Below are positions 21,401 to 30,692 of a DNA stretch of 35,607 nucleotides, one piece after another. The first letter of the stretch is position 1; every line of letters starts with the position of its first letter. The DNA lies in the NCBI GenBank assembly GCA_002499455.1, contig DALN01000059.1, positions 1 to 35,607 of the forward strand, in the 5' to 3' direction. The DNA comes from Methanoculleus sp. UBA77 (lineage in GTDB: Archaea; Halobacteriota; Methanomicrobia; Methanomicrobiales; Methanoculleaceae). The translations under genes and the position numbers were made by a program. The notes beneath the pieces are model-generated. The model was not told where the DNA came from. It did not search any database and saw nothing but the letters and a program-made list of their open reading frames with translations.

Positions 21401-22786
21401 TCAGGGAAGCGCGTCGTCCTCCGCCAGGTGCTCCCGCACCTCGCGAAGGTGCGCATCAAGCCGCCTCCTGAACTCCCGGCGGTCGAGCGCCCGCGCCTCG
21501 TGGCCATCAAGCTGCAGGATCCGGTCGGCCTGCGCGATCAGGATATCGAGCGACGAGGCGGCGAAGAGGACCGCCGTCTCGCCGAGCGCCTCGCGCCGGG
21601 TCGCAAGCAGCGTCGCAAGCGGCGTCACCTCCCCGCTCTGGAGACAGCCCGGCACCAGGAGATTCGTCGCGGAGCGGTCCTCGTCGAGGATGAGGAGCGG
21701 GGCTGCCGCCCGGACCGCGGCCTGGAACTCCTCCGCCATCACGAGCGAACCGCTTCCCCGACCGAATGCCGCCCGGGGCGTGCCTGAAAGCCCCGGCGGG
21801 AGGCTCTTGAAGAAGAGGCTGACGTCCGCCCCGGCGAGGTCCCGCTCGCCCGCCTCGGCCCGGGCGACCCCCTCGACACTGACGAGGAGTTCCCGGCCGT
21901 CCCCGGCGGCGTGATCGTCCTGCCCCGCGACGACCGCGTGGAGGAAGGTGCTCTTCCCCTCGGCGTTCGAGCCCGCGACCGCGAAGGCCTCTCGCCGCCG
22001 GAGGCCGAGGCCGGTCACGACCCTCCCGCTCCCGGCGAGCTCCACCTCGACCGGGTCGAGGGCGGCCGGGCAGCGGAAGGGGATATGGACGCCCTCCTTC
22101 GGCCCCGCGATCCGGGGATGGCACCGGAGCGGGGTGAAGGTGCGCGCCGGCCGGGTCCCGTCGGCGATGAACGCGACGAGCCCCATCCCGGGGAGAGCGC
22201 CCCGGAGGGCCTTCTGGTCGACCGAGAGGTCACGCGCCGCCGCAAGGGTCCGCTCCGGCACCCGGCGCACGACGCGGTCGAGGGCCTCGATGAGCGCGCT
22301 GAAGCCATCCATGACCTCCCCGATCGCGCCGGGGGTCGGGGGACCGGGGTAGGGGAGGGCGCCCCGGACAACGAGATGGAGCCCGGCATCGTCGATCCGG
22401 TTCCCGTCGTCCGGCCGCCAGAGGTCGGTCCCGACGGCGCTCCGTGATGCGATCAGCGTGACCGGCTCCACGTTCGGGAGGCAGTGGCGGGGGTGCTCCG
22501 TCCCGGTCCCTGCAATCGGGCCGAGAGCCCGCTCGGCGGGGACCGCCGCCTTGATCGCCTCGATCAGCACCCCGGCGGCCCCGTCGGCGCCCGGACCCGA
22601 CGCGCCCGGCGGTGCCCGGAGGAGGAGGGGGATGCTGAACCGGAGCGCCGTCGTATCGAGCGACCGGACGAGATAGGTGTTGACCAGGTCCCGCACCGCC
22701 TCCCGCTCGATGCGTGCCCGGCCGTCCCCGACACCCGCGACGATCCGGTGAACCTGCCCCTGCCAGGAGCCCTCCGTTCCGCTCAT
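21401..22786 (-). CDS. Predicted ABC-class ATPase of the COG3044 type
   Basis: A 461-residue ATPase related to ABC enzymes but not a transporter subunit (no membrane partner nearby). The nucleotide-binding part starts about residue 235: an AVAGSNAEGKSTFLHAV P-loop (usual family form GGGxHGKST), GDGRELLVSVEG, then DVSLFFKSLPPGLSG, a Ser-rich FGRGSGSLVMAEE stretch, and Walker B-like LLILDEDRSATNLLVP. The LxDEDxSATN motif is the signature of this family. The N-terminal 230 residues are Ala/Gly/Pro-rich and family-specific. The start ATG at 22786 is preceded by GGTGA. The cellular role is unknown for the family. Divergent from the WalJ-like gene by 96 nt. Confidence 0.8.
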   Translation of the reverse strand: MSGTEGSWQGQVHRIVAGVGDGRARIEREAVRDLVNTYLVRSLDTTALRFSIPLLLRAPPGASGPGADGAAGVLIEAIKAAVPAERALGPIAGTGTEHPRHCLPNVEPVTLIASRSAVGTDLWRPDDGNRIDDAGLHLVVRGALPYPGPPTPGAIGEVMDGFSALIEALDRVVRRVPERTLAAARDLSVDQKALRGALPGMGLVAFIADGTRPARTFTPLRCHPRIAGPKEGVHIPFRCPAALDPVEVELAGSGRVVTGLGLRRREAFAVAGSNAEGKSTFLHAVVAGQDDHAAGDGRELLVSVEGVARAEAGERDLAGADVSLFFKSLPPGLSGTPRAAFGRGSGSLVMAEEFQAAVRAAAPLLILDEDRSATNLLVPGCLQSGEVTPLATLLATRREALGETAVLFAASSLDILIAQADRILQLDGHEARALDRREFRRRLDAHLREVREHLAEDDALP

Positions 22787-22850
22787 CCCCTCTCACCAGA
22801 TGATGGTATCCCGGACCCCAAGGGCTTTGTGCAGACCTCCCTTCCCTGGT

Positions 22851-22859
22851 CTTAAATAC
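22851..22859 (+). promoter_or_regulatory. TATA box of the WalJ-like gene
   Basis: CTTAAATAC is centred 28 nt before the ATG at 22883, with no SD in between. The mRNA is probably leaderless. Confidence 0.5.
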
Positions 22860-22882
22860 CCGCACCGACCACCATTTCTACA

Positions 22883-23668
22883 ATGGAACTGACGGTGCTT
22901 GCGAGCGGGAGCAAAGGAAACTGCGCCTATCTGAAAGGAGAGGGGGGTGCGCTCCTCATCGACGCGGGGCTCTCCGCACGCGAGATCCTTCGCCGTCTCG
23001 AAAATGCCGGCGCCGACGCATCGGCTATCGAGGCCATCCTGGTCACCCACGAGCATATCGACCACGTCCGGGGCGTCGACGTCCTCGCACGGCGGCTCCG
23101 GATTCCCGTCTACGCGACCGGCGGTACGCTTGCGGGATTCTCGACAAAGTGCGGGACGACACAGGCCGAGATGCGCCGGTGCAGGTGCGGGGAGGCGTTC
23201 ACCATCGGCGACTTCTCGGTCGAGGCCTTCGCCACCTCCCACGACGCCCGCGAGCCCTGCGGTTTCTCTGTCACCGAGGGCGGCCTCCGTATCGGGTGCT
23301 GCACCGACACCGGCACCGTCACCACGACCATCTTCGACCGGCTCGCCTCCTGCGACGCCGTCCTGCTCGAGAGCAACCACTGCCCGAAGATGCTGGAAGA
23401 AGGCCCGTATCCCGTCTACCTCAAGAGCAGGATACGCTCAAAGCACGGACACCTCTCGAACCCCGACGCCGCCCGCTGCCTCCAGGCGCTCGCCGGCAAA
23501 GTCCACATGGCGATGCTCGCTCACTTAAGCGAGGTCAACAACACGCACGACATAGCCCTTCATACCGCGCTCGAAGGGCTCGGCTTCTACTCCGACCAGG
23601 TCGCCGTCACTGTGGCGCCCCAGGACCCGGGCCCCGTGCACCCGGAGTGCTGCGGCCTCCGCCTCTGA
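22883..23668 (+). CDS. Metallo-beta-lactamase-fold hydrolase (YycJ/WalJ-like)
   Basis: A 261-residue metallo-hydrolase. It opens with LTVLASGSKGNCAYL and has LLIDAGLS, the metal-binding THEHIDHVRG (HxHxDH), then CCTDTGTVT, LLESNHCP and LAHLSEVNN with a conserved His. This order is characteristic of YycJ/WalJ-type proteins, exonuclease-like or DNA-repair-associated enzymes in bacteria. Seven cysteines lie between about residues 85 and 195, several in the middle section (KCGTTQAEMRRCRCGE), perhaps an extra metal site. Length is normal. It stands between divergent and convergent neighbours and so is probably a single transcription unit. Confidence 0.85.
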   Translation: MELTVLASGSKGNCAYLKGEGGALLIDAGLSAREILRRLENAGADASAIEAILVTHEHIDHVRGVDVLARRLRIPVYATGGTLAGFSTKCGTTQAEMRRCRCGEAFTIGDFSVEAFATSHDAREPCGFSVTEGGLRIGCCTDTGTVTTTIFDRLASCDAVLLESNHCPKMLEEGPYPVYLKSRIRSKHGHLSNPDAARCLQALAGKVHMAMLAHLSEVNNTHDIALHTALEGLGFYSDQVAVTVAPQDPGPVHPECCGLRL

Positions 23669-23670
23669 CC

Positions 23671-24972
23671 TCACACCTGCCGGAACGTGCAGACCATGCC
23701 GATCACGGCACCCCCGGCGTCGACGATCGGCTCGGCCGCGACGTGGACCGGGAGCCGGGAGCCATCGTTTCTCACGACCACCGTCTCGCCTGCCCACTTC
23801 GCGGACCCGCCCCGGGCGAGCACCTCGGATGCGAGCATTCCGGCAGCATCGCCGCCGGAGAGAAGAGACCAGACCGGGAGACCGGCGAGCTCCTCCCCGG
23901 AATAGCCGGTCAGGCGCTCCGCCTCCATGTTGACGACGACGACCGCCCCGGTCTGATCGGTGGTGATCTTCGCCTCCTCGGGGCCGGCCGCCTCCAGGGT
24001 GCCCTGCTCGATCGATGAGTCCAGCCACTCCTCCACGGCCTTCCGCTCCGTCATCTCGATGTAGTAGAGGAGGCGCTCGAACTGCCGGTTCGCACGCTCG
24101 AGATCTCTCGTCCGCTCCGCGACGAGTTCTTCCAGGTGCTCGCGGTGGCGGTGCAGTTCCTGCTCCGCCTCCTTCCTCTCCGTGATATCCCTGATGACTG
24201 CGAGGAGATGCGTATCGTAGAGCGGCATGATGCGGGCTTCGTAGTGCCGGATCTCCGCCCCGGTATCCGCGCAGGCGAACTCGAACGGCATTGGAGGCGC
24301 GTCGGTCCGGGCGGCCTCCTGCAGTGCAGCCTCAAGCGCCTCCCCGGCCCCGGCAGGGAGGAGGTCCTGCAACCGCCGGCCGAGCAGAGCCCGGAAGGCG
24401 AGCGGCACCCCCGCAAGCCTCCCGGCCCGATAGTCGAGGATCGTCCCGTCGGTGTTCAGGCGGAGGAAGAGGTCGGGGAAGGCCTCGATCACCGCGGTCA
24501 GTTCGGATGTCACCTGCCTGAGATGCTCCTCGACCAGGGCGTGCTCGGTCACGTCCCGGACGGCAAGCAGGCTGTAGCCGCCCTCGACCGGCGCCCGCCG
24601 GATCTCGAGGTCCCGCACCCTCCCGTCGCGGCGGACCACGCTCGCGACCAGGGCGTTCCGGCCGCCCTGCAGGAGTTCCCGTACCAGACCCCGCACCTTC
24701 TGCCGGTATATCGGGTTCGGGTGAGCACGCTCAAACCATGCAGAGAGGGTCGGCACATCCTCCCGGGTATACCCGGTGATCCGGGTGAACGCCTCGTTGA
24801 GGTACCGGCAGGCACCCTCGCCGTCCACCAGAACAAGTCCGTCCGGCACTTCACGGAGGATCGAGAGGTAGATGACATCCTCTCCAGGGCGCGGGGACTC
24901 CCGGGATTCTCCGGCGCTGCCGGTCCCGGATCGTTCCTTCCCGGTGCCTTGAAAGGTGTTGTCTTCCGTCAT
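23671..24972 (-). CDS. Multi-PAS sensory protein without output domain
   Basis: A 433-residue soluble protein. Three PAS-like domains are seen: residues about 35-150 (LREVPDGLVLVDGEGACRYL, ITGYTRED, ending AVRDVTE), about 160-270 (AFPDLFLRLNTDGTILDYRAG, ending AVIRDITERKEAEQEL), and about 325-433 (AKITTDQTGAVVVVNMEAER, LTGYSGEEL, ending MVCTFRQV). A charged coiled coil (HREHLEELVAERTRDLERAN) joins the second and third. There is no His-kinase, HATPase or cyclase domain, so it must signal through a partner. It is convergent with the WalJ-like gene (2-nt gap). Start ATG at 24972. Confidence 0.85.
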   Translation of the reverse strand: MTEDNTFQGTGKERSGTGSAGESRESPRPGEDVIYLSILREVPDGLVLVDGEGACRYLNEAFTRITGYTREDVPTLSAWFERAHPNPIYRQKVRGLVRELLQGGRNALVASVVRRDGRVRDLEIRRAPVEGGYSLLAVRDVTEHALVEEHLRQVTSELTAVIEAFPDLFLRLNTDGTILDYRAGRLAGVPLAFRALLGRRLQDLLPAGAGEALEAALQEAARTDAPPMPFEFACADTGAEIRHYEARIMPLYDTHLLAVIRDITERKEAEQELHRHREHLEELVAERTRDLERANRQFERLLYYIEMTERKAVEEWLDSSIEQGTLEAAGPEEAKITTDQTGAVVVVNMEAERLTGYSGEELAGLPVWSLLSGGDAAGMLASEVLARGGSAKWAGETVVVRNDGSRLPVHVAAEPIVDAGGAVIGMVCTFRQV

Positions 24973-25104
24973 CGTAACCCCATCATGGTCTTCGTATATT
25001 CAGGCCCGTGAGTGCCGTATGTAGAGAGTTAGGCCCGTCGCCATACATATACTCATCGTTCTTTCTCCAGCCCCCATTATCGAGATCAGCCTTTTTCGAC
25101 AGAG

Positions 25105-25122
25105 ATCCGAAGCATTTCGGAT
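25105..25122. repeat. Small inverted repeat between the PAS gene and the unknown gene
   Basis: ATCCGAAGCATTTCGGAT forms a 7-bp stem with a 4-nt loop, 43 nt beyond the stop at 25166. It could protect the 3' end of that mRNA; no T-run follows in the right direction. Confidence 0.35.
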
Positions 25123-25165
25123 AAGAGGCACGGAATGGAGAGAGTGAGAAACTCGTGACATATGG

Positions 25166-26344
25166 TCAGGATTCCCTGATACTCAGGGCAGACATGCAGT
25201 ACTGGTCGACGCTTGAGAAGAAGGCGGATCTCGCCCGCTTTGACCGCTCGTCGTCGCCCTCGATGAAGTCACGGAGGATGTACTCGAGCGCCGCAGTATA
25301 GTAGTCCCGCCCGGAAGAGGCCTTCTTCACCTCCTCAAAGCAGAGATAGCTCTCGTTCTTGCGGTTGCACATCACCTCGAGCAGGGTATCGAGCAGCAGG
25401 AGCAGGTGCCGGGGGAACTGCTTCAAGATAGCAAGCTTCCGGAAACTGGCATACGACGCCGGCTGCGAACCGAGGATCGCAAGTTTCAGCCCGAAGTAGA
25501 TCGGCCCGGGGTCATCGGGGAACTGCTGCATCATCTGCTTGACGATGGCGGCCGCCCCGCTCCCGTTGCGCTGCTCCACGTGGACGGTAAACGCCTCCGC
25601 GAGGAACCCCCGGTCATCCGCAAAGCGCTCCGTCGCCAGGGCGAGGAGGCGCCGGCGGTGCTCGATATCCCCCTCCTGCTTCGCCCGCAGGATGCCCATC
25701 CGATAGACCTCAGGCTCGCTCGGGAACCAGGTGAACGCCAGGTCCAGCATGTACCAGAAGATCCGGTTCAGCCGGGCGTCCTTCCGGTTGAAGATGCCGA
25801 GGCGGTCGAGCGGGGGGCGGGCGCGGCAGAGGGCCATCATCTCCTCGCGGGCCCGGAGTTCCATCTCGTTCGGGCGGAGTTCCTGCTTCCGGTTCGCCGC
25901 AAGAGACTGTGCATAGAGGCTGTACGCGATCGCGGCGTTGACCCGCCCGTCATAGTTCCTGTACCGGGCCAGGTACTCGATCGCCAGCCCATAGTTGCCA
26001 GCATCGATCAGTTTGAGGCCCGCAACCACGTCGAGCGTCGCCCTCCCTTTCCTCCGCCGCTTGTTCCCCATGGCATGGCGGAGGGTCTTCTCCAGGAACT
26101 CGGGCGTCGGAGACTCGCGCGTGGTATTCAGGAGCGTCAGGGTGACGGAGTCGATGAAGTCGTCGTAAGACCGGTCGTCCAGGTTCGGGAACGTCTTATC
26201 GAGCGTGGCGGCGACGTGCCCGAAGAAGACCGGGAGGCTCTCCTCAACCTGGCCGATATTCTTCTCGATGTAATCGCTCATGGTAGCCTGGAACTGCTCA
26301 AGTCTCCTGTTCCGGAGCGCTTCAGGCTGCCACGCATCTTCCAT
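25166..26344 (-). CDS. Unrecognised helical (TPR-like) protein, 392 aa
   Basis: No family is recognised. The protein is soluble and almost wholly helical, with TPR-like stretches such as LIDAGNYGLAIEYLARYRNY, AAIAYSLYAQSLAANRKQEL and MGILRAKQEGDIEHRRRLLA, a basic patch NKRRRKGRATL near residue 95, and aromatic-rich segments (RIFWYMLDLAFTWFPSEPE). The start ATG (26344) is preceded by an AACATAT box about 28-33 nt upstream and no SD, fitting a leaderless mRNA; a Met at residue 22 is an alternative start. It is divergent from the thioesterase gene. The TPR-like pattern suggests a protein-binding role; that is inference. Confidence 0.75.
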   Translation of the reverse strand: MEDAWQPEALRNRRLEQFQATMSDYIEKNIGQVEESLPVFFGHVAATLDKTFPNLDDRSYDDFIDSVTLTLLNTTRESPTPEFLEKTLRHAMGNKRRRKGRATLDVVAGLKLIDAGNYGLAIEYLARYRNYDGRVNAAIAYSLYAQSLAANRKQELRPNEMELRAREEMMALCRARPPLDRLGIFNRKDARLNRIFWYMLDLAFTWFPSEPEVYRMGILRAKQEGDIEHRRRLLALATERFADDRGFLAEAFTVHVEQRNGSGAAAIVKQMMQQFPDDPGPIYFGLKLAILGSQPASYASFRKLAILKQFPRHLLLLLDTLLEVMCNRKNESYLCFEEVKKASSGRDYYTAALEYILRDFIEGDDERSKRARSAFFSSVDQYCMSALSIRES

Positions 26345-26456
26345 GTATCTTAAAATGGGGAACGTTGATGATATGTTTTATTAAATGATCTCCGGCGAGG
26401 CGTCATAACCCTTATCGCGGCTGCCCTCAAACCCTGCTTGAAGAGGATGTGGTCAC

Positions 26457-26867
26457 GTGGGCTACATAGACGAACTCAAGCGGGTGGGGCGGGATGCAAA
26501 TCCCTTCTTCAAACTGATGGGGATAGATCTCGCCGAATACGGGGACGGGCGTGCCCGCCTCACGATGGAGGTCCGGCCGGATATGCTGAACGGCGCCGGG
26601 TGGCTCCAGGGCGGGGTCTACGTGGCGCTCGCGGACGAGGCGATCGCGCTTGCGCTCTACACGCTTCTTGCAAAAAACGAGCGGATCGCGACGATCGACG
26701 AGCACACCAGTTTCTTTAAGGGCGTCAGCACCGGGACGATCGTCGCCACGGGAAGGGTCATCCGCAAAGGACGCCGGGTGGCGTTCGCGGAAGGCGAGGT
26801 CAGAGACGCGGCGGACGATACGCTTCTTACCCGAACATCGACGTCGTTTGCGGTCATCGAAGGGTAA
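26457..26867 (+). CDS. PaaI-family hotdog thioesterase
   Basis: A 136-residue hotdog-fold acyl-CoA thioesterase of the PaaI/YbgC-like group. The central helix motif is MLNGAGWLQGGVYVALADEAIALAL (the usual HGGxxxxLxDxA, here with Gln in place of the His), followed by IDEHTSFFKGVSTGTIVATGRVIRKGRRVAFAEGEV. It probably hydrolyses a small acyl- or aryl-CoA; the substrate is not evident. The GTG at 26457 is the likely start, with GAGGA about 11 nt upstream. Length is normal. Confidence 0.82.
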   Translation: MGYIDELKRVGRDANPFFKLMGIDLAEYGDGRARLTMEVRPDMLNGAGWLQGGVYVALADEAIALALYTLLAKNERIATIDEHTSFFKGVSTGTIVATGRVIRKGRRVAFAEGEVRDAADDTLLTRTSTSFAVIEG

Positions 26868-27004
26868 CGCCGCGTCGGGCACCCGGCGAAATCCCCCGTT
26901 GCACCGGCGGGGATTCCCCCGGGAGCCCCGGAACAATACATTCTCAAGACCGGAGATCACATACATTAGCTAGAGATTCCGGACTATCGGAGGGGAACAA
27001 GAGT

Positions 27005-28588
27005 TTGAAGTATATTGTTGTGACCGGCGGCGTCATGAGCGGGCTCGGTAAGGGCATCACCACCGCATCCATCGGCCGCCTCTTAAAAAACCGCGGCTAC
27101 GAGGTGACGGCGGTAAAGATAGATCCGTACCTCAACATCGATGCCGGCACCATGAACCCTGCTCAGCACGGTGAGGTCTTCGTCCTCTCCGACGGCGGCG
27201 AGGTCGATCTCGACCTCGGCAACTACGAGCGGTTCCTGAATATCAGCCTCAAATCGATCCACAACATCACGACGGGCAAGGTCTACAAGAACGTCATCGA
27301 GAAAGAGCGGCGCGGGGACTTCCTCGGCGCGACCGTCCAGATCATCCCCCACATCACCGACGAGATCAAGCACTGCATCCACCGGGCGGCACGGGAACCG
27401 GTCAACGGGAACAGCACCGCGGATGTCTGCATGGTGGAAGTCGGCGGCACGGTCGGCGACATCGAGAGCATGCCATTCCTCGAAGCGATCCGGCAGATGC
27501 ACGGCGAACTCCCGCCGGAGGATATGCTCCTCGTGCATGTCACCCTGGTCCCGATGGACACGATGGGGGACTTCAAGACCAAACCCACCCAGCACTCGGT
27601 CAAGACGCTCAGGGAACTCGGCCTGCAGCCCGACATCATCGTTGCGCGGAGCCGCGAGGTGATCGGGCCGCAGACGAAGAAGAAGATCTCGGCCTTCACC
27701 GATGTCCCGGCAAAAGCCGTCATCTCCGCAAAGGACGTCCCGGACATCTACCAGATCCCGATGGAACTGGAGAAAGAGGGGCTCGCGGACGTCGTCTGCA
27801 GTTACCTTGCCCTCGACAACCGCGAGCCGGACCCCGCGTGGTACCGGGTCGTCTCGCAGGAGTACACGAACCGGGCGACGGTCGCGATCGTGAGCAAGTA
27901 CGGGATCGAGGACGTCTACATGTCGATCAAGGAGTCGCTCAAGCATGCCGGAAGAGCGCTCTCGACCGAGGTGAACATACGCTGGCTGGACGCGGAGACG
28001 TTCGACCAGAAGGACCTCGCCGACGTCGACGGTATCCTGATCCCCGGCGGGTTCGGCCAGCGCGGGATCGAGGGCAAGATCCGGGCGATCAGGTATGCCC
28101 GTGAGAACAAAAAACCCTTCCTCGGCCTCTGCCTCGGGTTCCAGCTCGCGGTGATCGAGTATGCACGGCACGTCGTCGGCATCCCCGACGCCACGAGCGA
28201 AGAGATGGGGGCGGGGACGCACGTCATCGCCATCCTCCCCGAACAGGAGGGGGTCTTTGATCTCGGCGGGACGATGCGCCTCGGCAACTGCGATGTCGCC
28301 CTCAAAGAGGGGACGAGGATCTCCGGGCTCTACGGCAGAACGGAGATCGTTGAACGGCACCGCCACCGCTACGAGGTGAACCCGGCGTTCATCAGCGAGA
28401 TCGAGGGCGCCGGCCTGGTCTTCTCGGGCACCTGCGGCGAGCGGATGGAGGTCTGCGAACTCCCGGATCACCCGTTCTTCCTCGCGACGCAGTTCCATCC
28501 CGAGTTCAAATCAAGCCCCACACACCCCTCCCCGCCCTACGTCGGCTTCGTAGACGCATGCAAAAAGAACAAGTCAACTTCCGAATAA
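27005..28588 (+). CDS. pyrG: CTP synthase
   Basis: A 527-residue enzyme that makes CTP from UTP, ATP and glutamine. The synthetase half begins YIVVTGGVMSGLGKGI (P-loop) and has KIDPYLNIDAGTMNP, LDLGNYERF and EVGGTVGDIE. The amidotransferase half has GGFGQRG, the nucleophile elbow LGLCLGFQLAVIE and the His/Glu pair in ATQFHPEFKS. It starts with TTG at 27005, supported by GGAGGGG 8 nt upstream and by the family start (MKYIVVTGG). It heads a co-directional series: guaA follows after 14 nt. Confidence 0.96.
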   Translation: MKYIVVTGGVMSGLGKGITTASIGRLLKNRGYEVTAVKIDPYLNIDAGTMNPAQHGEVFVLSDGGEVDLDLGNYERFLNISLKSIHNITTGKVYKNVIEKERRGDFLGATVQIIPHITDEIKHCIHRAAREPVNGNSTADVCMVEVGGTVGDIESMPFLEAIRQMHGELPPEDMLLVHVTLVPMDTMGDFKTKPTQHSVKTLRELGLQPDIIVARSREVIGPQTKKKISAFTDVPAKAVISAKDVPDIYQIPMELEKEGLADVVCSYLALDNREPDPAWYRVVSQEYTNRATVAIVSKYGIEDVYMSIKESLKHAGRALSTEVNIRWLDAETFDQKDLADVDGILIPGGFGQRGIEGKIRAIRYARENKKPFLGLCLGFQLAVIEYARHVVGIPDATSEEMGAGTHVIAILPEQEGVFDLGGTMRLGNCDVALKEGTRISGLYGRTEIVERHRHRYEVNPAFISEIEGAGLVFSGTCGERMEVCELPDHPFFLATQFHPEFKSSPTHPSPPYVGFVDACKKNKSTSE

Positions 28589-28602
28589 GGTGAGATTGTA
28601 GA

Positions 28603-29517
28603 ATGGTAAACGTTGAGAAGTTCATCGAGAAGGCAGTCCAGCAGATCCGCGACGCTGCCGGAGACGAAAAAGTCGTGATGGCGCTCTCCGGCGGGGTTGA
28701 CTCGTCGGTCTGCGCGGCGCTCGCCACCCGCGCCATAGGCGACCGCCTCGTCCCGATATACGTGGACACCGGGCTCATGCGCAAGGGAGAGACCGACCGG
28801 ATCCGGACCCTCTTTGACGGGAACCTCCGCGTCGTGGACGCGGCGGACGAGTTCTTTGCGGCGCTTGCCGGGATCACCGACCCCGAAGAGAAGCGCAAGG
28901 CCATCGGGGAGCGGTTCGTCCGGGTCTTCGAGCGCGAGGCAAAGCGGACGGGAGCGACGATGCTCCTGCAGGGGACGATCTACCCCGACCGCATCGAGAG
29001 CGAGGGAGGCATCAAGAGCCACCACAACGTCGGCGGGATGCCCCTCAACATAGACTTCAAGGGCGTCATCGAGCCGCTCGCCGACCTCTACAAGGACGAG
29101 GTCCGCGAGGTCGCCGGCGGGCTCGGCCTCCCGGTGGAGATCCAGCACCGGATGCCCTTCCCCGGGCCGGGGCTTGCCGTCCGGGTCCTCGGCGAGGTGA
29201 CCCGCGAGAAGATCGCGATCGTCCGTGAGGCGAACGCCATCGTCGAGGAGTGCCTGGTGGAGAAGTTCCGCCCCTGGCAGTGCTTCGCGGCGCTCGTCGG
29301 TCTCGGGACCGGCGTCAAAGGGGATGTCCGGCTGCACGGCTGGATCGTCGCGGTCCGGGCCGTCGCATCAAGGGACGGCATGACCGCCGACCCGCTGCTC
29401 CTCCCCTACGAGACCCTCTCAAGGATGGCAACCCGGATCACCGCCGAGATCCCCGGCGTCGCCCGGGTCGTCTACGACGTCACCCCCAAACCCCCGGCGA
29501 CGATCGAGTACGAGTGA
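28603..29517 (+). CDS. guaA: GMP synthase, ATP pyrophosphatase subunit B
   Basis: A 304-residue subunit of the two-protein archaeal GMP synthase; bacteria fuse it to the glutaminase. It adenylates XMP and transfers ammonia to give GMP. The PP-loop is ALSGGVDSSV (about residues 26-35), followed by the VDTGLMRKGE segment, LLQGTIYPD, KSHHNVGG, the HRMPFPGPGLAVRVLGE block and a C-terminal dimerisation domain ending RVVYDVTPKPPATIEYE. The glutaminase subunit (GuaAa) is not in this window. Start ATG at 28603 after AAGGTGAG. The next gene starts 9 nt after the stop. Confidence 0.95.
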   Translation: MVNVEKFIEKAVQQIRDAAGDEKVVMALSGGVDSSVCAALATRAIGDRLVPIYVDTGLMRKGETDRIRTLFDGNLRVVDAADEFFAALAGITDPEEKRKAIGERFVRVFEREAKRTGATMLLQGTIYPDRIESEGGIKSHHNVGGMPLNIDFKGVIEPLADLYKDEVREVAGGLGLPVEIQHRMPFPGPGLAVRVLGEVTREKIAIVREANAIVEECLVEKFRPWQCFAALVGLGTGVKGDVRLHGWIVAVRAVASRDGMTADPLLLPYETLSRMATRITAEIPGVARVVYDVTPKPPATIEYE

Positions 29518-29525
29518 GGAAGAAT

Positions 29526-30692
29526 ATGGAACAGAAAGCGCGGGTGATCGATACCCGCGGCGAGATCATGGAAGAGAATTCACGGGAGCTTGATGCTCGT
29601 TACTATATGCCCGCGTTCTCCCGGACGATGAAGATCGTCCGCGGCGCGGGGTCGCGCGTCTGGGACGACGAAGGACGGGAGTACATCGACTGTGTGGCAG
29701 GGATCGCGGTCTGCAGCACCGGCCACTGCCACCCGACGGTGGTGGAGGCGATCTGCGATCAGGCCCACCGCCTGATCCACTGCTCGAACCTCTACTACGT
29801 CCCGAACCAGGCCGAACTCGCGGAGAAACTCGTCTCGATATCGGGGCTTGCGAAGGCGTTCCTCTCGAACTCCGGCGCGGAGGCGAACGAGGGCGCGATC
29901 AAACTCGCCCGCGTCCGGACGGGAAGGAAGAAGTTTGTCGCGTTCACCCACGGGTTCCACGGGAGGACCTGCGGGTCGCTCGCGGTCACCCACAAGCCCG
30001 CGATCCGCGAGCCGTTCGAGCCGCTCGAGCCCGCCTGCACCTTCGTCGACTACGGCGACCTCGACGCGCTCGCGGCTGCCGTCGATAAGGACACGGCCGG
30101 GGTCTTCGTCGAACCCATCCAGGGCGAGGCGGGCGTCCTGATCCCGCCGGACAGTTTCCTCCACGGCATCCGGGAGATCTGCGACGACGCCGGCGCTCTG
30201 ATGATCGTCGACGAGGTCCAGACCGGTATGGGCCGGACGGGCAGATGGTTCGCCTTCCAGCACACCGGTGTCACCCCCGACATCGTCACGATGGCAAAGG
30301 GGCTCGCGAGCGGGTTCCCCATCGGCGCGCTCGTCGCCCGCGAGGGGCTTGAGTTCGGGCGGAGCGAGCACGGGAGCACGTTTGCCGGCGGGCCGCTCGC
30401 CTGCGCGGCGGCGCTCGCGACGATCGACGTCATCGAGGGGATCCTCCCCGGCATTCCGGCGAAGGGCGAGCGGTTCATGAAAGGCCTCGCCCCCCACAAC
30501 CCCCGCGGCCGCGGCCTGATGATCGGGGTCTCGGTCGGCGACCGGTGCCCCGAGGTCCAGCGCACCTGCGCCGAGAACGGGGTGCTCGTCAACTGCGCTG
30601 CCGACGGCAACCTCCGGCTGATCCCGCCGCTGGTGATCACGAACGAGGAGATCGACGCGGCTGTCGGTGTCATCGATGCGGCGCTTCGTTAG
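29526..30692 (+). CDS. argD: Acetylornithine aminotransferase
   Basis: A 388-residue class III PLP-dependent aminotransferase that converts N-acetylglutamate semialdehyde to N-acetylornithine in arginine synthesis. Seen are YIDCVAGIAVCSTGHCHP, FLSNSGAEANEGAIKLAR, the HGFHGRTCGSL motif, EPIQGEAGV, VDEVQTGMGRTGRWFA, and TMAKGLASGFPIGALVA with the PLP lysine. GSTFAGGPLACAAAL replaces the more usual GSTFGGNPLACAA. The ATG at 29526 has GAGG 7 nt upstream; the frame extends further upstream but only as a shadow of guaA. Its end overlaps hisC by 17 nt. Other 4-aminobutyrate-type transaminases are the alternative assignment. Confidence 0.92.
   Translation: MEQKARVIDTRGEIMEENSRELDARYYMPAFSRTMKIVRGAGSRVWDDEGREYIDCVAGIAVCSTGHCHPTVVEAICDQAHRLIHCSNLYYVPNQAELAEKLVSISGLAKAFLSNSGAEANEGAIKLARVRTGRKKFVAFTHGFHGRTCGSLAVTHKPAIREPFEPLEPACTFVDYGDLDALAAAVDKDTAGVFVEPIQGEAGVLIPPDSFLHGIREICDDAGALMIVDEVQTGMGRTGRWFAFQHTGVTPDIVTMAKGLASGFPIGALVAREGLEFGRSEHGSTFAGGPLACAAALATIDVIEGILPGIPAKGERFMKGLAPHNPRGRGLMIGVSVGDRCPEVQRTCAENGVLVNCAADGNLRLIPPLVITNEEIDAAVGVIDAALR

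Noticed and set aside
27083..28498. Long minus-strand frame opposite pyrG
   Set aside because: Shadow of pyrG; composition is biased to Asp/Arg/Val and shows no domain.
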